Source: Scilla litardierei (Eukaryota; Streptophyta; Magnoliopsida; Asparagales; Asparagaceae). Taken from it: DNA of 64,000 nucleotides. Location of the stretch: assembly GCA_030789695.1 (NCBI GenBank), contig JAULAV010002518.1, positions 1 to 64,000 of the forward strand, written 5' to 3'. Shown here piece after piece: positions 21,447-31,898 of the stretch (position 1 is the first letter of the stretch; every line of letters begins with the position of its first letter). The notes under the pieces are model-generated. The model saw only the letters and a program-made list of their open reading frames with translations. It was not told the DNA's origin and did no database searches. Both the position numbers and the translations under genes were made by a program.

Positions 21447-24400
21447 TGTAACGGCCGCTTTCCGACCGTTCGTATTTTTCCTGCGTGCACGTGCTTTATC
21501 GTGCACGTATTTTATTTGGTTGTTTTTGAGCTCCGGCATTTGCGATGTGAAATGCCATTGCGATCGTTTCGGGGAGTTGGATTTTATTGTAACTTTTGGG
21601 AACGTCTTTCACGGCTCGTTTTCTCGCAAAACGACTTTGAATGATAGGGGCGTTTTAGTCACTTGACTCAAAACGCCGTTCCCAATTTTACGTAAGTTCT
21701 CGGTAGGTGTCACGCACGATCAGGCTTCGTAGATCTGTGCGTCTCGTCTCCACGATCGCCCTGGTATTTTCGGATCATTTTCCGACGTCCGGTTTGAGAG
21801 TTATCGCCCGGATAAATCTGGACCGTTGATTGCCCTGATCAATTTCGAAATTTAAATTGATTAGCCAAATCTGGCTTTATCCCAAATTAATTGCACAAGA
21901 ATCTTTCCTAAACTGTCTACTCTATTGACCCCTAGACTTTCCCCAAACTGTACTCCCTATCTCTCTATCTTCCCCCACTTAACCCAAAATTCCCTTGTTA
22001 AATATCAAATTAACTATTATTAAAAACCCTATGTTGTATTTCCTATTCACGTGAGAACCCAAGCTAGGGTTTTGTTGTACCCAGCCGCCACCAAGTAACA
22101 TTTTCCCCTCGATATCCCTCTCTCTCCCTCGTTGCAAACCCCGCAGGCGCTGCCCTCGTCTCCGGCACAGCCAACTCAACGCCGACCACCCACCTCGTCG
22201 CCCTCGCCCCTCCTCGGCCCCCCGCGACGCCGGTGAGCTGCAGCGGAGCGCTGCTGCATTCTGCACAACGTCGACCCCGCCCTCCTGCGACCCCGTCGGC
22301 TTCTCCGACACTCGAGCGCCGCCGTAGAGCCCCGCACCGTCCGCCGACGACCCACAACGCCGCAGCCTGCCTCCACGACATCGCCTCAGCCGTAGCTGCC
22401 CGGCCTCCCCTTCGCTCGAGCAGGCCGCAGCAGCAGCAGATCCGCTGCTGCTGCTGTTTTCCATCGCCGCTCGACGGCCAGCTCCGCCGGAGGCCTCCCC
22501 TAGTCGCCGTCGACGCCTCCCTCAGACACCCTCGCCTGCGCTCAGCCCCCTTGGCCACCCGCCTCCGACTAAGACGCCGTGGGCCGTCTCTTTTTGCGCG
22601 AACAGCCAGCAGCAGCAGCACTCTTGCTGCTGCGATCTCTCCGCCACCGCCGGACGGCCAAGCACCCCCCAAGACCTCTCCTCAGATCCGACCGATGATC
22701 CCCCTCGACTCTCGGCATTGTACAGCGAACCCGTGTTCACTGTTTTGTGTTTTTTTCCCCCCACTGATCTCTTTCCGAAGTCGTTGGGCGCTTTGACGAC
22801 ACTTTTCGTTCGCAAGTCTGACCGTGCCCGTTGTACGCACCCTTCGTCCGCTACCAGAGCGTGTTTCACTACGCTACCCATAGTCGAGACGCCGTTGACG
22901 CCACAGGGCTCACGATCTTCCGGCATCGTGGCCGTTACCGCTACCATTCACATGTCGTCTCGTTGCGCTACTCGTAACCGAGGCGTTTTCGTAGCTGTGT
23001 CGTTGCACTACTCGTGACCAAGGCGGTTCCGACGCCGTTCCCGTTGCCGTGCTGTTTCACTGCGCTACCCGCAGTCGTTACGATCCTGAGGCGACCCCGA
23101 GACGACCTCCACTGCGCTACCCGCAGTCGGGGACACGAGCACCGCCACTGTTTTCAGACCAGACACCAGATTCACGGTTAATCATCATTCAGGTTGGTAC
23201 CCCGAACTCATAGCAACCCACACCGTAGCAAAACTGAAAACCTAACTAAAATTGGACAACTGTAATTAAATTTACTTTTCCGCACCAGTAAAACGTTGCT
23301 CACCGTAGAAATCGACCATCGGACAAACTTTCTGTGCACATAGGGTAGTGGTCGATCTAGGCTGATAGAACATCAAATTGTGACTTTGACAATTAGGGTA
23401 GCCCCGACAACCTAGAAATGAACCTAAATAAGATTATTGAAAAACGCGACCTGACATCGTCGCCGTGGCGATATTTCAGACGGACTTCTATGGACGAGAC
23501 GCTTGGACGAGACGCTTCGAGAGGACGACACACTCGCCACTGCAGGCAAGTGTATCTCACTTGCACCTTCGGCCATGTTTAGGCCTTAGTTGGTTAGAAC
23601 TGATAAGTGTGAACAAAATAGAACCGGACGTGAAATGATAGCGTCCGGGGAGATCCTGACGGCTCAGGCTTGACGACGAAGTCTGAGCCCGACAACAACA
23701 ACTTTTGACACCTTAGGGTATCTTGTGTGTGCGTGTGTGTGGACACCCTAGAACAACTTTGCCTTGTCATGTCATGAACATCTTGCACGTCGTGTCTTGT
23801 GTAGCCTGTGGGCAGTGAGACGCTCACCTAGCAGAGTGAGTGATCTTTGTTACGGAACACCGACGGGAAGCTCGGCACCCACCTAGCAGAGTGAGTGTCC
23901 CAGCAGACCGAGAGGTTAGAGATCGCTCACCTAGCAGAGTGAGTGGTCCTATACAGTTGTACGGTTTCACCTACGAGGCGTTCATCGCTCACCTAGCAGA
24001 GTGAGCGATACGCTACCGACCGTGGGGATAGAGGCACTCACCTAGCAGAGTGAGTGGCCCTATATTGTCTTGTCCTGAGTTCTGGGGTTTGGGGTAGGGT
24101 TGAGCGTGCGCACGGCAAGAGGGTCTGATCCCCCTCGAACCGTAAGGCGTGAACCCTTCATGTCACAATTGTCATGTCCTGTCTTGTCTTGCCACGTTTC
24201 GTCTTGTTCTGTCCTGTTTATCATGTCTTGTCTTGACACCTGTAGGTTAGTCCCGTAGTTGGTAGCACACGCTACGACTACTACTTGTCCCGTTTTACTT
24301 TCCTGCTGCGTTTACTTTCTATTGTCACTCTGTTATAACCCCAGCATGCTAATCAACCAGTAAACTGTTGTTTAATAGTTCGGTGCACTTGCAGTAGAGT

Positions 24401-24895
24401 CTAACCTCCTTTTTGTAGACTTTACCTGACGTACAGTTCCTTTCTTTTGGGTGATGTACGTCAGGTGTTGAGCCAGAGTACACTGACCTGCCAGAGGACT
24501 TTGAGCCAGAGGACTTTGAGCCGGAGTACGTGCCCGAGGAGGACCGGAGCTAGAGATCTTCACGTCGCTGGTTCAGAGGTGTTACTGCAGTTTAGGTTGG
24601 GTGCGTAGCACCGTTTACTTTCTGTCTAGGTTGGGTGCTTGCACCATTAGTTTACTTCAGCTATTTCGTAGCCGTGTTGGCTTTTGTTTAGACTCTCCGT
24701 ACTTTTCTGGATATCTGTGGAATAAAATGAATGCATCTCTTTTAGTACTTTTGTTGTTCCGTACTAACCTGCAGGAACCTGTTCCTTCGTCTTGGAGTAC
24801 CACACAGACGCTTATTGGGTCCGAGCTTCACAGCTCCGGCCTAAGCGGGCCTTGTCACGTTTCGCTTCTGTCGTTTTGGGAAGCGGGGCGTGACA
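21447..24895 (+). mobile_element. Solo LTR of a gypsy element (Tekay/Del-like), 3449 bp
   Basis: Begins TGTAACGGCCGCTTTCCG and ends GGGGCGTGACA, flanked by the 5-bp duplication CCAAG (21442-21446 and 24896-24900), which places it exactly between gag and protease of copia A. No primer-binding site, no coding domain and no repeated end inside, so it is one LTR left by recombination between two. Ends of the type TGTCACGCCCC...GGGGCGTGACA are common in plant chromovirus (Tekay/Del) LTRs, whose LTRs can reach this size; the lineage call rests on that only. The GC-rich part 22080-23180 (CAG/CTG runs) gives long open frames on both strands that are not genes. Confidence 0.8.
23823..24054. repeat. 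Array of an interrupted palindrome in the solo LTR
   Basis: CTCACCTAGCAGAGTGAG, with CTCAC/GTGAG arms around an eight-base centre, at 23823-23840, 23926-23943, 23988-24005 and 24037-24054, plus a copy with a damaged left arm ending at 23895. Start-to-start spacing is roughly 50-60 bases while the sequences between copies differ, so this is a motif array and not a simple tandem repeat. Confidence 0.85.
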
Positions 24896-24900
24896 CCAAG

Positions 24901-25515
24901 AAAAAGAAAGAGAGCAATAAAAGTCGTATTGGCTCTAAAAGGAATGGATGGATACTCGATAGTGGTTGCTCCAAACACATGACGGGAGATCTCACATTGC
25001 TCTCCAAAGTGATTAGCATCAAGGATGGTGCAACAGTCACCTTTGGATGTAATCAAAAGGGAACCATCATTGGAGTAGGCAAAGTCGGTAATCCTTCCAA
25101 ACCACTTATTACAAATGTTTATTTAGTTAGTGGTTTATGTCATAACCTTATCTCCCTTAGTCAACTTTGTGACAAGGGCTACATGGTTAACTTTGGAGAG
25201 GGTATGTGTAAAATTGTAGATTTTGATTCACATGTTTTATTTACCGGTATAAGGCGTAAAAATATTTATTATTTCAGCTTGTCTAAAACCATAAAACATT
25301 GCTTAGTTGCTAATACAAATGAACAGATATTATGGCATCGCCGTTTTGGTCATGTTCATTTTAAGCACTTATATAAGTTAGCTAAGCATGATCTAGTAAA
25401 AGGTTTTTCGAAAATTATTTTTAGTAAGAAAAACGTTTGTGATTCATATCAAAGAGGTAACCTTAGTAAATCATCTTTCAAACTTAAAGAAGGCATAACT
25501 TCTAAAAGCCCCTAG
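24901..25515 (+). pseudogene. Copia A protease and GAG-pre-integrase domain
   Basis: After the solo LTR the copia frame resumes. WILDSGCSKHMTGD (24950-24990) is the copia protease active site, DSG replacing DTG as usual in this superfamily. Further on come VYLVSGLCHNLISLSQLCDKG and ILWHRRFGHVHFKHLYKL, the GAG-pre-integrase domain with the His residues of the integrase zinc finger. The frame ends at a stop at 25513-25515, where a frameshift leads into the integrase core. Confidence 0.85.
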
Positions 25516-26496
25516 AATTACTTCATCTAGATTTATTTGGGCCAACTAGAACCGCCTCTTTAGGTAATGCTCATTATGGATTAGTTGTCGTTGACGACTT
25601 CTCTAGATTTACTTGGGTTTCATTTTTAACTAATAAGAACGAAGCTTTTGAAGAGTTTACTATATTTGCAAAGAAGATTCAAAACTTCTTAGGATGCACC
25701 ATTATCACTATTCGTAGTGACCATGGAGGAGAATTTGAGAATGAGTCTTTCACAAAGTTTTGTGATGACAACTGGATTACTCACAATTTTTCTTTTCCTC
25801 ACGCACCACCACAAAATGGTATTGTAGAGAGAGAATATGACCCTAATTGAGTGGGACTGTACCATCCTCCATGATAATCATCTTGGATTACAATTTTAGG
25901 CAGAGGTGGTGCACACGACATGTTATGTACTTAATAGGATCCTAGTGAGACCCCGAACGAACAAAACTTGTTTTGAGTTATTTTATGACAAAAAGCCACA
26001 AGTTAAATATTTTCGTGTTTTTGGTTCAAAATGTTTTATCAAGAACACCTTTGGTAACTTAGCTAAATTTGAGCCAAGATCCAATGAAGGAATTTTTGTT
26101 AGATATTCCCCACGTAGCAAAGCCTACCGGATATACAATAAAACCTCTTCAACGATCGAGGAATCACTACACGTATCATTTTATGAAGATTTTGATTTTC
26201 CTCATATAGTTGATGATAGTGTAGATGTTTTATGTGATTCTCTTAGTAATGTTAAAATCAATGATTCTATTATTGAGACTAATAATACTAATGAAAATTT
26301 TGAAGCTGTTCCAAGTGATGTAGGGATTCCCAAAGCTTACCCAACCGTTCGTAATCACCCCCAGGACCAAATTATTGGAGAAATTGGTGTAAGTGTTAAA
26401 ACGAGGTCAAGAATTGATGAATTCTCTCACTGTGCTTTGTTTCTACCATTGAGCCAAAGAACATCCAAGAAGCGTGTGAAGATATCTCTCGGATAG
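25503..26496 (+). pseudogene. Copia A integrase, broken
   Basis: Frame-shifted reading gives LDLFGPTRTASLG, VVVDDFSRFTWVSF and IRSDHGGEFENESF, the integrase core with its first two catalytic Asp residues, then PPQNGIVERE with the Glu. The region 25835-25905 has stops and small indels. Another frame (25906-26496) covers the C-terminal part with LNRILVRPRTNKTCFELFYDKKP cut here for length limits, in the usual order. Several inactivating changes. Confidence 0.82.
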
Positions 26497-27480
26497 TTGC
26501 AATGGAAGAAGAACTCATGCAATTTGAGAGAAAAGAAGTTTGGGAGCTCGTTCCTCTTCCAAGTGGTCACCAAGTTATTGGGACCAAGTGGATTTTCTAG
26601 AACAAGACCGATGAGAATGAAGTCATCACAAGGAATAAAGCAAGGTTAGTAGCTCAAGGCTATCGGCAAGAAGAAGGTATTGATTTCGAATAATCTTTTT
26701 CCCCCGTAGCTAGATTAGAAGCTATTAGATTGCTTTTATCTTTTGCATCCCATAAGAATTTTAAATTATTTCAAATAGATGTTAAAAGTACATTTTTAAT
26801 TGGTATTGTTAATGAAGAAGTTTATGTTTCTCAACCACCCGGTTTCATTCATGAAAATTTTCCAACCCATGTTTTCAAACTTAAGAAAGTGTTATAGGTG
26901 TTGAGACAAGCTCCTAGAGCTTGGTATGATCGACTCAAAACCTTTCTTTTGGATTTAGGTTTTAAAATGGGTGAGGTTGATTCAACTCTTTTTATTAAAT
27001 ATTATGAAAAAGACATCGTATTAATTCAAGTTTATGTAGACAATATTATATTTGGTTCTACTAACTTTAATCTTTGCCAAGAATTTTCTAAGTCTATGAA
27101 GGATGAATTCGAAATGAGCCATATGTATGAGCTCAACTACTTCCTTGGACAACAAATTCAGCAAATGAAGGATGGAACTTTCATACATCAAACAAAGTAC
27201 ACCGGGGAGCTTATCAAGCGATTCGGGATGGAAACGTCTTCAAGCAAAAGGACTCCCATGAGTACGACAACCCATCTACACAAGGATGAGAACGGAAAAG
27301 ATGTAGACGTTCGTCTATATCTAGGTATGATCGGTAGCTTATTTTATTTAACCGCTAGTAGGCCCGATATTATATTTTCTGTATGCCTTCGTGCTAGATA
27401 TCAAGCTAGACCTAAAAAGTCACACTTGATTGCGGTTAACGAATTTTTCGTTACCTCAATCATTCACTAGATTATGGGTT
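26497..27480 (+). pseudogene. Copia A reverse transcriptase, active-site mutant
   Basis: In order: WELVPLPSGHQVIGTKWIF then a stop (TAG at 26597), KARLVAQGYRQEEGIDFE then a stop (TAA), SFSPVARLEAIRLLLSFA, FKLFQIDVKSTFL, VYVSQPPGF, a stop before LRQAPRAWYDRLKTF, and YVDNIIFGS at about 27036. The usual copia active site is YVDD; here the second catalytic Asp is Asn. ELNYFLGQQIQQ and QTKYTGELIKRFGM complete the domain. The catalytic change plus three stops make it inactive. Confidence 0.88.
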
Positions 27481-27980
27481 ACTTTACCCTAAGTCTAGCA
27501 CATATGAGTTAATATCATATAGTGATGCCGACTTCGCCGGATGCAAATCCAATAGGAAGAGTACTAGTGACACTTGCCATTTTCTAGGAAATTTCCTAGT
27601 TTCTTGGTTTTCCAAGAAACAGAACTCGGTATCGTTGTCCACGACTGAAGAGGAATATATCATCGTGGGTCTTGCATGTGCACAAGTTCTTTGGATGATA
27701 CACACACTTAAAGACTATGGTGTCATTTGTCATACTTGCCCTATCATGGTTGATAACCAACGTGTAATTTGTCTCTCCAAGAATCCGGTACATCAATCCC
27801 GTACCAAACACATAGATGTGAGACACCATTTTATTAATGATCATGTAGCTAAGAAGGACATCATCTTAGAGTACATTGAATCCTAAAAATAAATCGCCGA
27901 CATCTTCACTAAACCTCTTAAAGAAGATTCATTTGTGAGGTTGCGTGGAGAATTAGGGATTCTGGATGAATCTGAATTGT
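27481..27980 (+). pseudogene. Copia A RNase H
   Basis: SDADFAGCKSNRKSTSDTC, SWFSKKQNSVSLSTTEEEY, LKDYGV, DNQRVICLSKNPVHQSRTKH, VRHHFINDHVAKKD and DIFTKPL form the standard copia RNase H with its Asp and Glu residues. A stop at 27885 precedes the last motif, and a frameshift separates it from the reverse transcriptase. Pol ends with a stop at about 27980. Confidence 0.85.
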
Positions 27981-28257
27981 AAGAGTTCATACTTTCATGT
28001 TATATCATGCTTGAACTCATATCATCGTTTTTACTTCTCTTGTTTTGATAAATTATATGTTTCACATATATTTGTTTTGAGAGATGTATTTGAGATTTTG
28101 ATGATTTCGATTGCTTGGATTGATTTACGTGTTTTGTACGTTAATCTATAATATTTTAATATTGATTTCTTGAGTAGATTTGTGTTAGAGTATAGGTCCT
28201 AGAGTGAGTTGTCTCTATCCTCCGGATTTTAACCTCTCTGTGCCTTTTGGACCATGA

Positions 28258-28699
28258 CAGACGACTGTCATTCCTTTGACAATCGACTGCCCAACTCAAT
28301 TTTTCCTACTGCATACTGTATTTTTTGCACAATCGACTGATAAATATTTTCCAATCGACTGTCTCTTCGACAGGTGACTACAATTTGGTCATCAGGCACC
28401 TGTCCAAATCTTCAGATGTCTCTGTTTTTATCATCATATCTTTTGATTCTCTGTCAGACTACTGTCGTGTAAGTTACAGTCGACTGTCTTATCGACAGAA
28501 GACTGTAAATTACGCAACAGTCGACTATCTGTCAACCCAAGCTAATTTCTATCTTGTCTACCAATCGACTGACGATTGTTCATCAGTTGACTGTCGATTT
28601 TTGTGGCGGTTCTCTAACTTGATCTGAGCCGTCGATTTTTCGATCCAATGGCCCAGATTCGTTGGACCCCATCTTATTCTTTGGACCCCATCTTATAAT
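28258..28699 (+). promoter_or_regulatory. Internal copy of the copia A palindrome array, possible promoter
   Basis: Around ten sites of the LTR motif family: CAGACGACTG at 28258-28267, CAATCGACTG several times, CAGGCACCTG, exact CAGTCGACTG near 28477, and CAGTTGACTG near 28584. This lies about 280 bases after pol. Downstream is a duplicated TTTGGACCCCATCTTAT, the second copy forming a TATA-like TTATAAT at 28693-28699, then a pyrimidine-rich leader of about 200 bases and the ORF at 28906. Apart from the motif the sequence does not match the LTR. Confidence 0.55.
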
Positions 28700-28905
28700 C
28701 TCGAGGGCCGTCGATTTCTTCAGTTATTTTCTCTATCATCCGAATGTAGACTCGACTTCCCTCGTCTCCCTCCCTTGTCGCCAATCTCACTCCTAATTAT
28801 TCGATTGCTAGTCCGATTGTGTCCTTCTCCGTCGATCTTCTCGGATTAGGTATATTCGTCGTTTTTTCCGTTCATTTGTGCCCTTGTTTCTATCGATCGA
28901 TCTTC

Positions 28906-29421
28906 ATGGAACTAGCTCGCCCACCGTCTTGGGGGGAGTATTTCGGTATTTATGTTGATGACCCTCTTCCCTCAGCTACTATCGCTAAACCAACTCCTCT
29001 GCCTACTGACCAGCAACCCTCTCCACCTTCATTTCCATCTGATGTAGTTCTCCTTGTTCAGCTGTTTGAGCAAGTTTCTTTGCTCGAAACGAAAGTTTCC
29101 AATATGGATCAGAAGCTTTCGCTTCTCCTTGAGCTTCAGTACAAGTCGTTCCTATTTCACGGCTTTTCGATTCCAGCCGCCCTCCAGGCCATGTTTCATC
29201 CTTCCGAGGATTCTCCCCATTCTGTTGTCCCTCGTCCTCCGGGCTTTGTGCCTTTGTCTCCTGATGTACTACCGTCTATGCCAGATCACGTGGAGTCTCC
29301 TACTACCGGTGCGTCGTCATCCAAGCAGAAGGCTCGTATGTACCCTACTCTTCGCTCTACCAGATTGATGTTCCGTCGGTCTGATCGCCCTTCTGACCCA
29401 TCCATCATCCAGATTGACTGA
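28906..29421 (+). CDS. Post-pol ORF of copia A, 171 residues, unknown function
   Basis: ATG at 28906, open to TGA at 29421. I do not recognise a family. Residues 1-45 are proline-rich; residues 46-85 (VVLLVQLFEQVSLLETKV, NMDQKLSLLLELQ) form a likely coiled coil; the rest is Pro/Ser-rich with a basic Arg-rich tail (STRLMFRRSDRP). No signal peptide or membrane helix is visible. It sits where SIRE-type elements carry an extra ORF and is the only long undamaged frame of copia A. It is preceded by the internal palindrome array. Confidence 0.5.
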   Translation: MELARPPSWGEYFGIYVDDPLPSATIAKPTPLPTDQQPSPPSFPSDVVLLVQLFEQVSLLETKVSNMDQKLSLLLELQYKSFLFHGFSIPAALQAMFHPSEDSPHSVVPRPPGFVPLSPDVLPSMPDHVESPTTGASSSKQKARMYPTLRSTRLMFRRSDRPSDPSIIQID

Positions 29422-29596
29422 TGCTGACTGATGCTGCTCTACATAGTCTTACCATAGGATTTTTTTGTTATTATGGTTTGATTGTCTGTCTGTATCTTTT
29501 TTTTCTTGAGTACCGACGGATGATGTTTGTATGTTGATCACATTTTGTTGATGTACCTGGAGTTGTAGCTTTATTTTGAACTCCTTGTAACTTTGG

Positions 29597-29643
<47 letters not shown>
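29597..29643. repeat. TA microsatellite at the LINE 5' border
   Basis: An uninterrupted TA run of about 46 bases. TA-rich sequence returns at 35640-35651 after the LINE and at 42029-42036 after the Helitron, so both elements may have inserted into one original TA repeat in the copia A post-pol region. Confidence 0.85.
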
Positions 29644-29647
<4 letters not shown>

Positions 29648-29765
29648 TAGGGATCCGACAATCTGCGTGATTCTCCGTGTGTTCTTTGGGCATTGCGCTG
29701 CAGCACAGGGCTCTGGCCCCCCAGGGCTTCCGGCTGTGTTCGTTGCTAACCATCATCGACTACCC

Positions 29766-31433
29766 ATGGCTTCGTCGTCTTTGATACCGGCTCTCAGCCC
29801 CGATAACCCGTCCTCTTCCTCGACAGTCTCAGGCATGAATCCCAGCCTTGGTCCCCATATCCCGTCATCATCCTCGAGCATCCTCTCCCCGCAAGCTGTG
29901 ACCAACGGTGAAGCCCCCTGGATCGCTGTAACTGGTCAGTGTCGTCCCAATCATACTACCACGCTCATTCATCGTACCTCAGATGCTGGCATTCGGCAAC
30001 GGCGAGGAGGTGGTCGGGCACCCGCTCATTCGTGGGCGGGGAGCAGGGTGGCCCAACCCCCTTGTCCCTGGGAGGAGGCGGTTCACCTTCAGCTAGCACT
30101 AGCTCCAATGCCTGCCAAATGCTCAGGGATTTGCCTTAGAGATTTGTTGCTGCAATCCCCCGTTCATCTTACGTTACATCCACATCTTTCAGCTCTATTT
30201 GTGCCCCCCGCGCTGTTCCTAATTGTGGACTGGTGTTCTCGCCTCCTAAAGCGGTGGGCGGTGGGGTTGTGGTAGACATTTTGCCTGCGGATATCTCTTA
30301 GGCCGTGGGGCGTTGAGTGCACACGTTGGTTGGTTACTTTGTGGGTCAGAGGCCCTACTATGGCCAGCTCAAGGCCTGGGTTGGACGAGCATGGAAAACG
30401 AAGGGGGAGGTCCATGTTCACTCACGGGAAAATGGGTTTTTCTTCTTCAAATTCGCTAACGATGTTGACTATGGCGACGTCCTCAATGGCGGCCCCTTGG
30501 CTCCTGGATGGTCGCCTCCTCCTTCGTAGACGATGGGCCCCAGACATCGGCCTTGATAGGGACTTACTTTCATCTGTGCCAATTTGGATTCGATTCCCGC
30601 AACTCCCTATCCAGTTTTGGTCTCCCGTCATCCTCGGTAAACTAGCGAGCATCCTGGGCCGGCCACTTTTCTCCGATGCTACTACTGCCAACGCCTCTCA
30701 GCTCTCCTTTGTGAGATGCTTTGTCGAGATAGACTCTGTGTCTTCCTTCCCGACCTCCATTTCAGCTCGGCTTGCGGATGGGTCCATCATCCCGGTTGCC
30801 ATTGAGTACGAGAAAATTCTACCGTTGTGCACACATTGTCGATGCTTTGGACATGATATATCCCAATGTGAGTCACCATCGCGACATGCGGAGACTCCTC
30901 AGATGGTCCCCCCACCGGCCAGCTCTGCTAGCTTAGTCACTCCACAGTCATTGGTGACGCAGCCCCCTCCTATTGCGAATCCGGATGTATTGCCAGACCC
31001 GCAAGAAGCCCAGTTGCAGCCACAAGATGCCCAGTCGCAGTTGTACTCTTGCCCGCCAGTGGCTCAACCCCCCTCTGTGCCTTGCCTGCCAGTGGCTCCT
31101 GCCTAGGTGCAGCCACAATAAGCTCAGTCCCCCCCTGTGTCTTGCCCGCCTGGGGCTCTTGCCCAGTCTTGCCCGCCAGGGGCTCTTGCCCGCCAAGGGA
31201 TCTTGCCCAGTCTTGCTGACCCCCAAGATGCCCAGTTGCAGATGCACTCTTACCCGCCAGGGGCTCAGCCCCCCTCTGTGTCTTGCCTGCCAGGGGCTAT
31301 TGCCCAGCTGCAGCCGCTAGAAACTCAGTCCCCCTCCGTGTCTTACCCGCCAGGGGATCTTGCCCTGTCTTGCCCTCCAGGGGCTCTTGCCCGCCAGGGA
31401 CTCTTGCCCAGTCTTTCTGACCACCCTACGTGA
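29766..31433 (+). pseudogene. LINE ORF1: RNA-binding protein, frameshifted
   Basis: ATG at 29766 (MASSSLIPALSPDN) opens a Ser/Pro-rich N-terminus to 30275. Another frame at about 30310 gives HTLVGYFVGQRPYYGQL and ENGFFFFKF; a third gives PWLLDG, IWIRFPQLPIQFW and LSFVRCFVEID, together the DUF4283 domain. The CCHC knuckle CTHCRCFGHDISQC follows near 30826-30870. The C-terminus (30950-31430) consists of the degenerate Pro/Leu repeat described separately. At least three frame changes, so no intact product. Confidence 0.82.
31038..31430. repeat. Minisatellite in LINE ORF1 C-terminus
   Basis: Variants of TCTTGCCCGCCAGGGGCTC and TTGCCCAG repeat around fifteen times. Unit length varies (about 20-30 bases), giving a Leu/Pro/Ala/Gln-rich coding repeat in whichever frame is read. 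Confidence 0.75.
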
Positions 31434-31898
31434 CGTACATCGACTCTTCCCCTAGTGCCTGACTTTTCCAGAACCCCTTCTCCTTCCGCCCTGGGCGGCG
31501 GGGCGACAACCAGTGAGGGTTCCGCCCTTGTAGTGGCTGCTCCTTCCCTTGAGGGGGGTATTCTTCTACTGCTGGGTTAGTGGGGGGCCGTGACCCCGAG
31601 TTCCCAAAAGTTGCTGGGCGCGGTAACGAATCGGTTGGGAAGTGCGATTCTTTGGCACCCGTGGGTGTCCTGGCTGCTGGGGACTTTGACAGTCAGTTCC
31701 CTATCCTTAGCCCGTCCTGTGCTACTCGGCCTGGCCCTACATCCCTCCCCCCAAGCCCGTGTCCTCATCCCACCACTATCCCTAACCCTGCCTACGCCCC
31801 ACTCTACACTAAATCCACGCCCCTATCCCCTAAACCAAATAAAAGAGGGCTGGCCCCCCTCGTGTGCAGACACAGATCCAACACCCCATCCCTTGATT

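Noticed and set aside
22064..22796. Long overlapping open frames on both strands (about 190-200 codons)
   Set aside because: They lie in the GC-rich, CAG/CTG-containing part of a solo LTR, have no recognisable domain and arise from base composition.
23823..24054. CRISPR-like array (repeats with unlike spacers)
   Set aside because: Only five 18-base motifs in a plant LTR with uneven spacing; no cas genes and a eukaryotic context.
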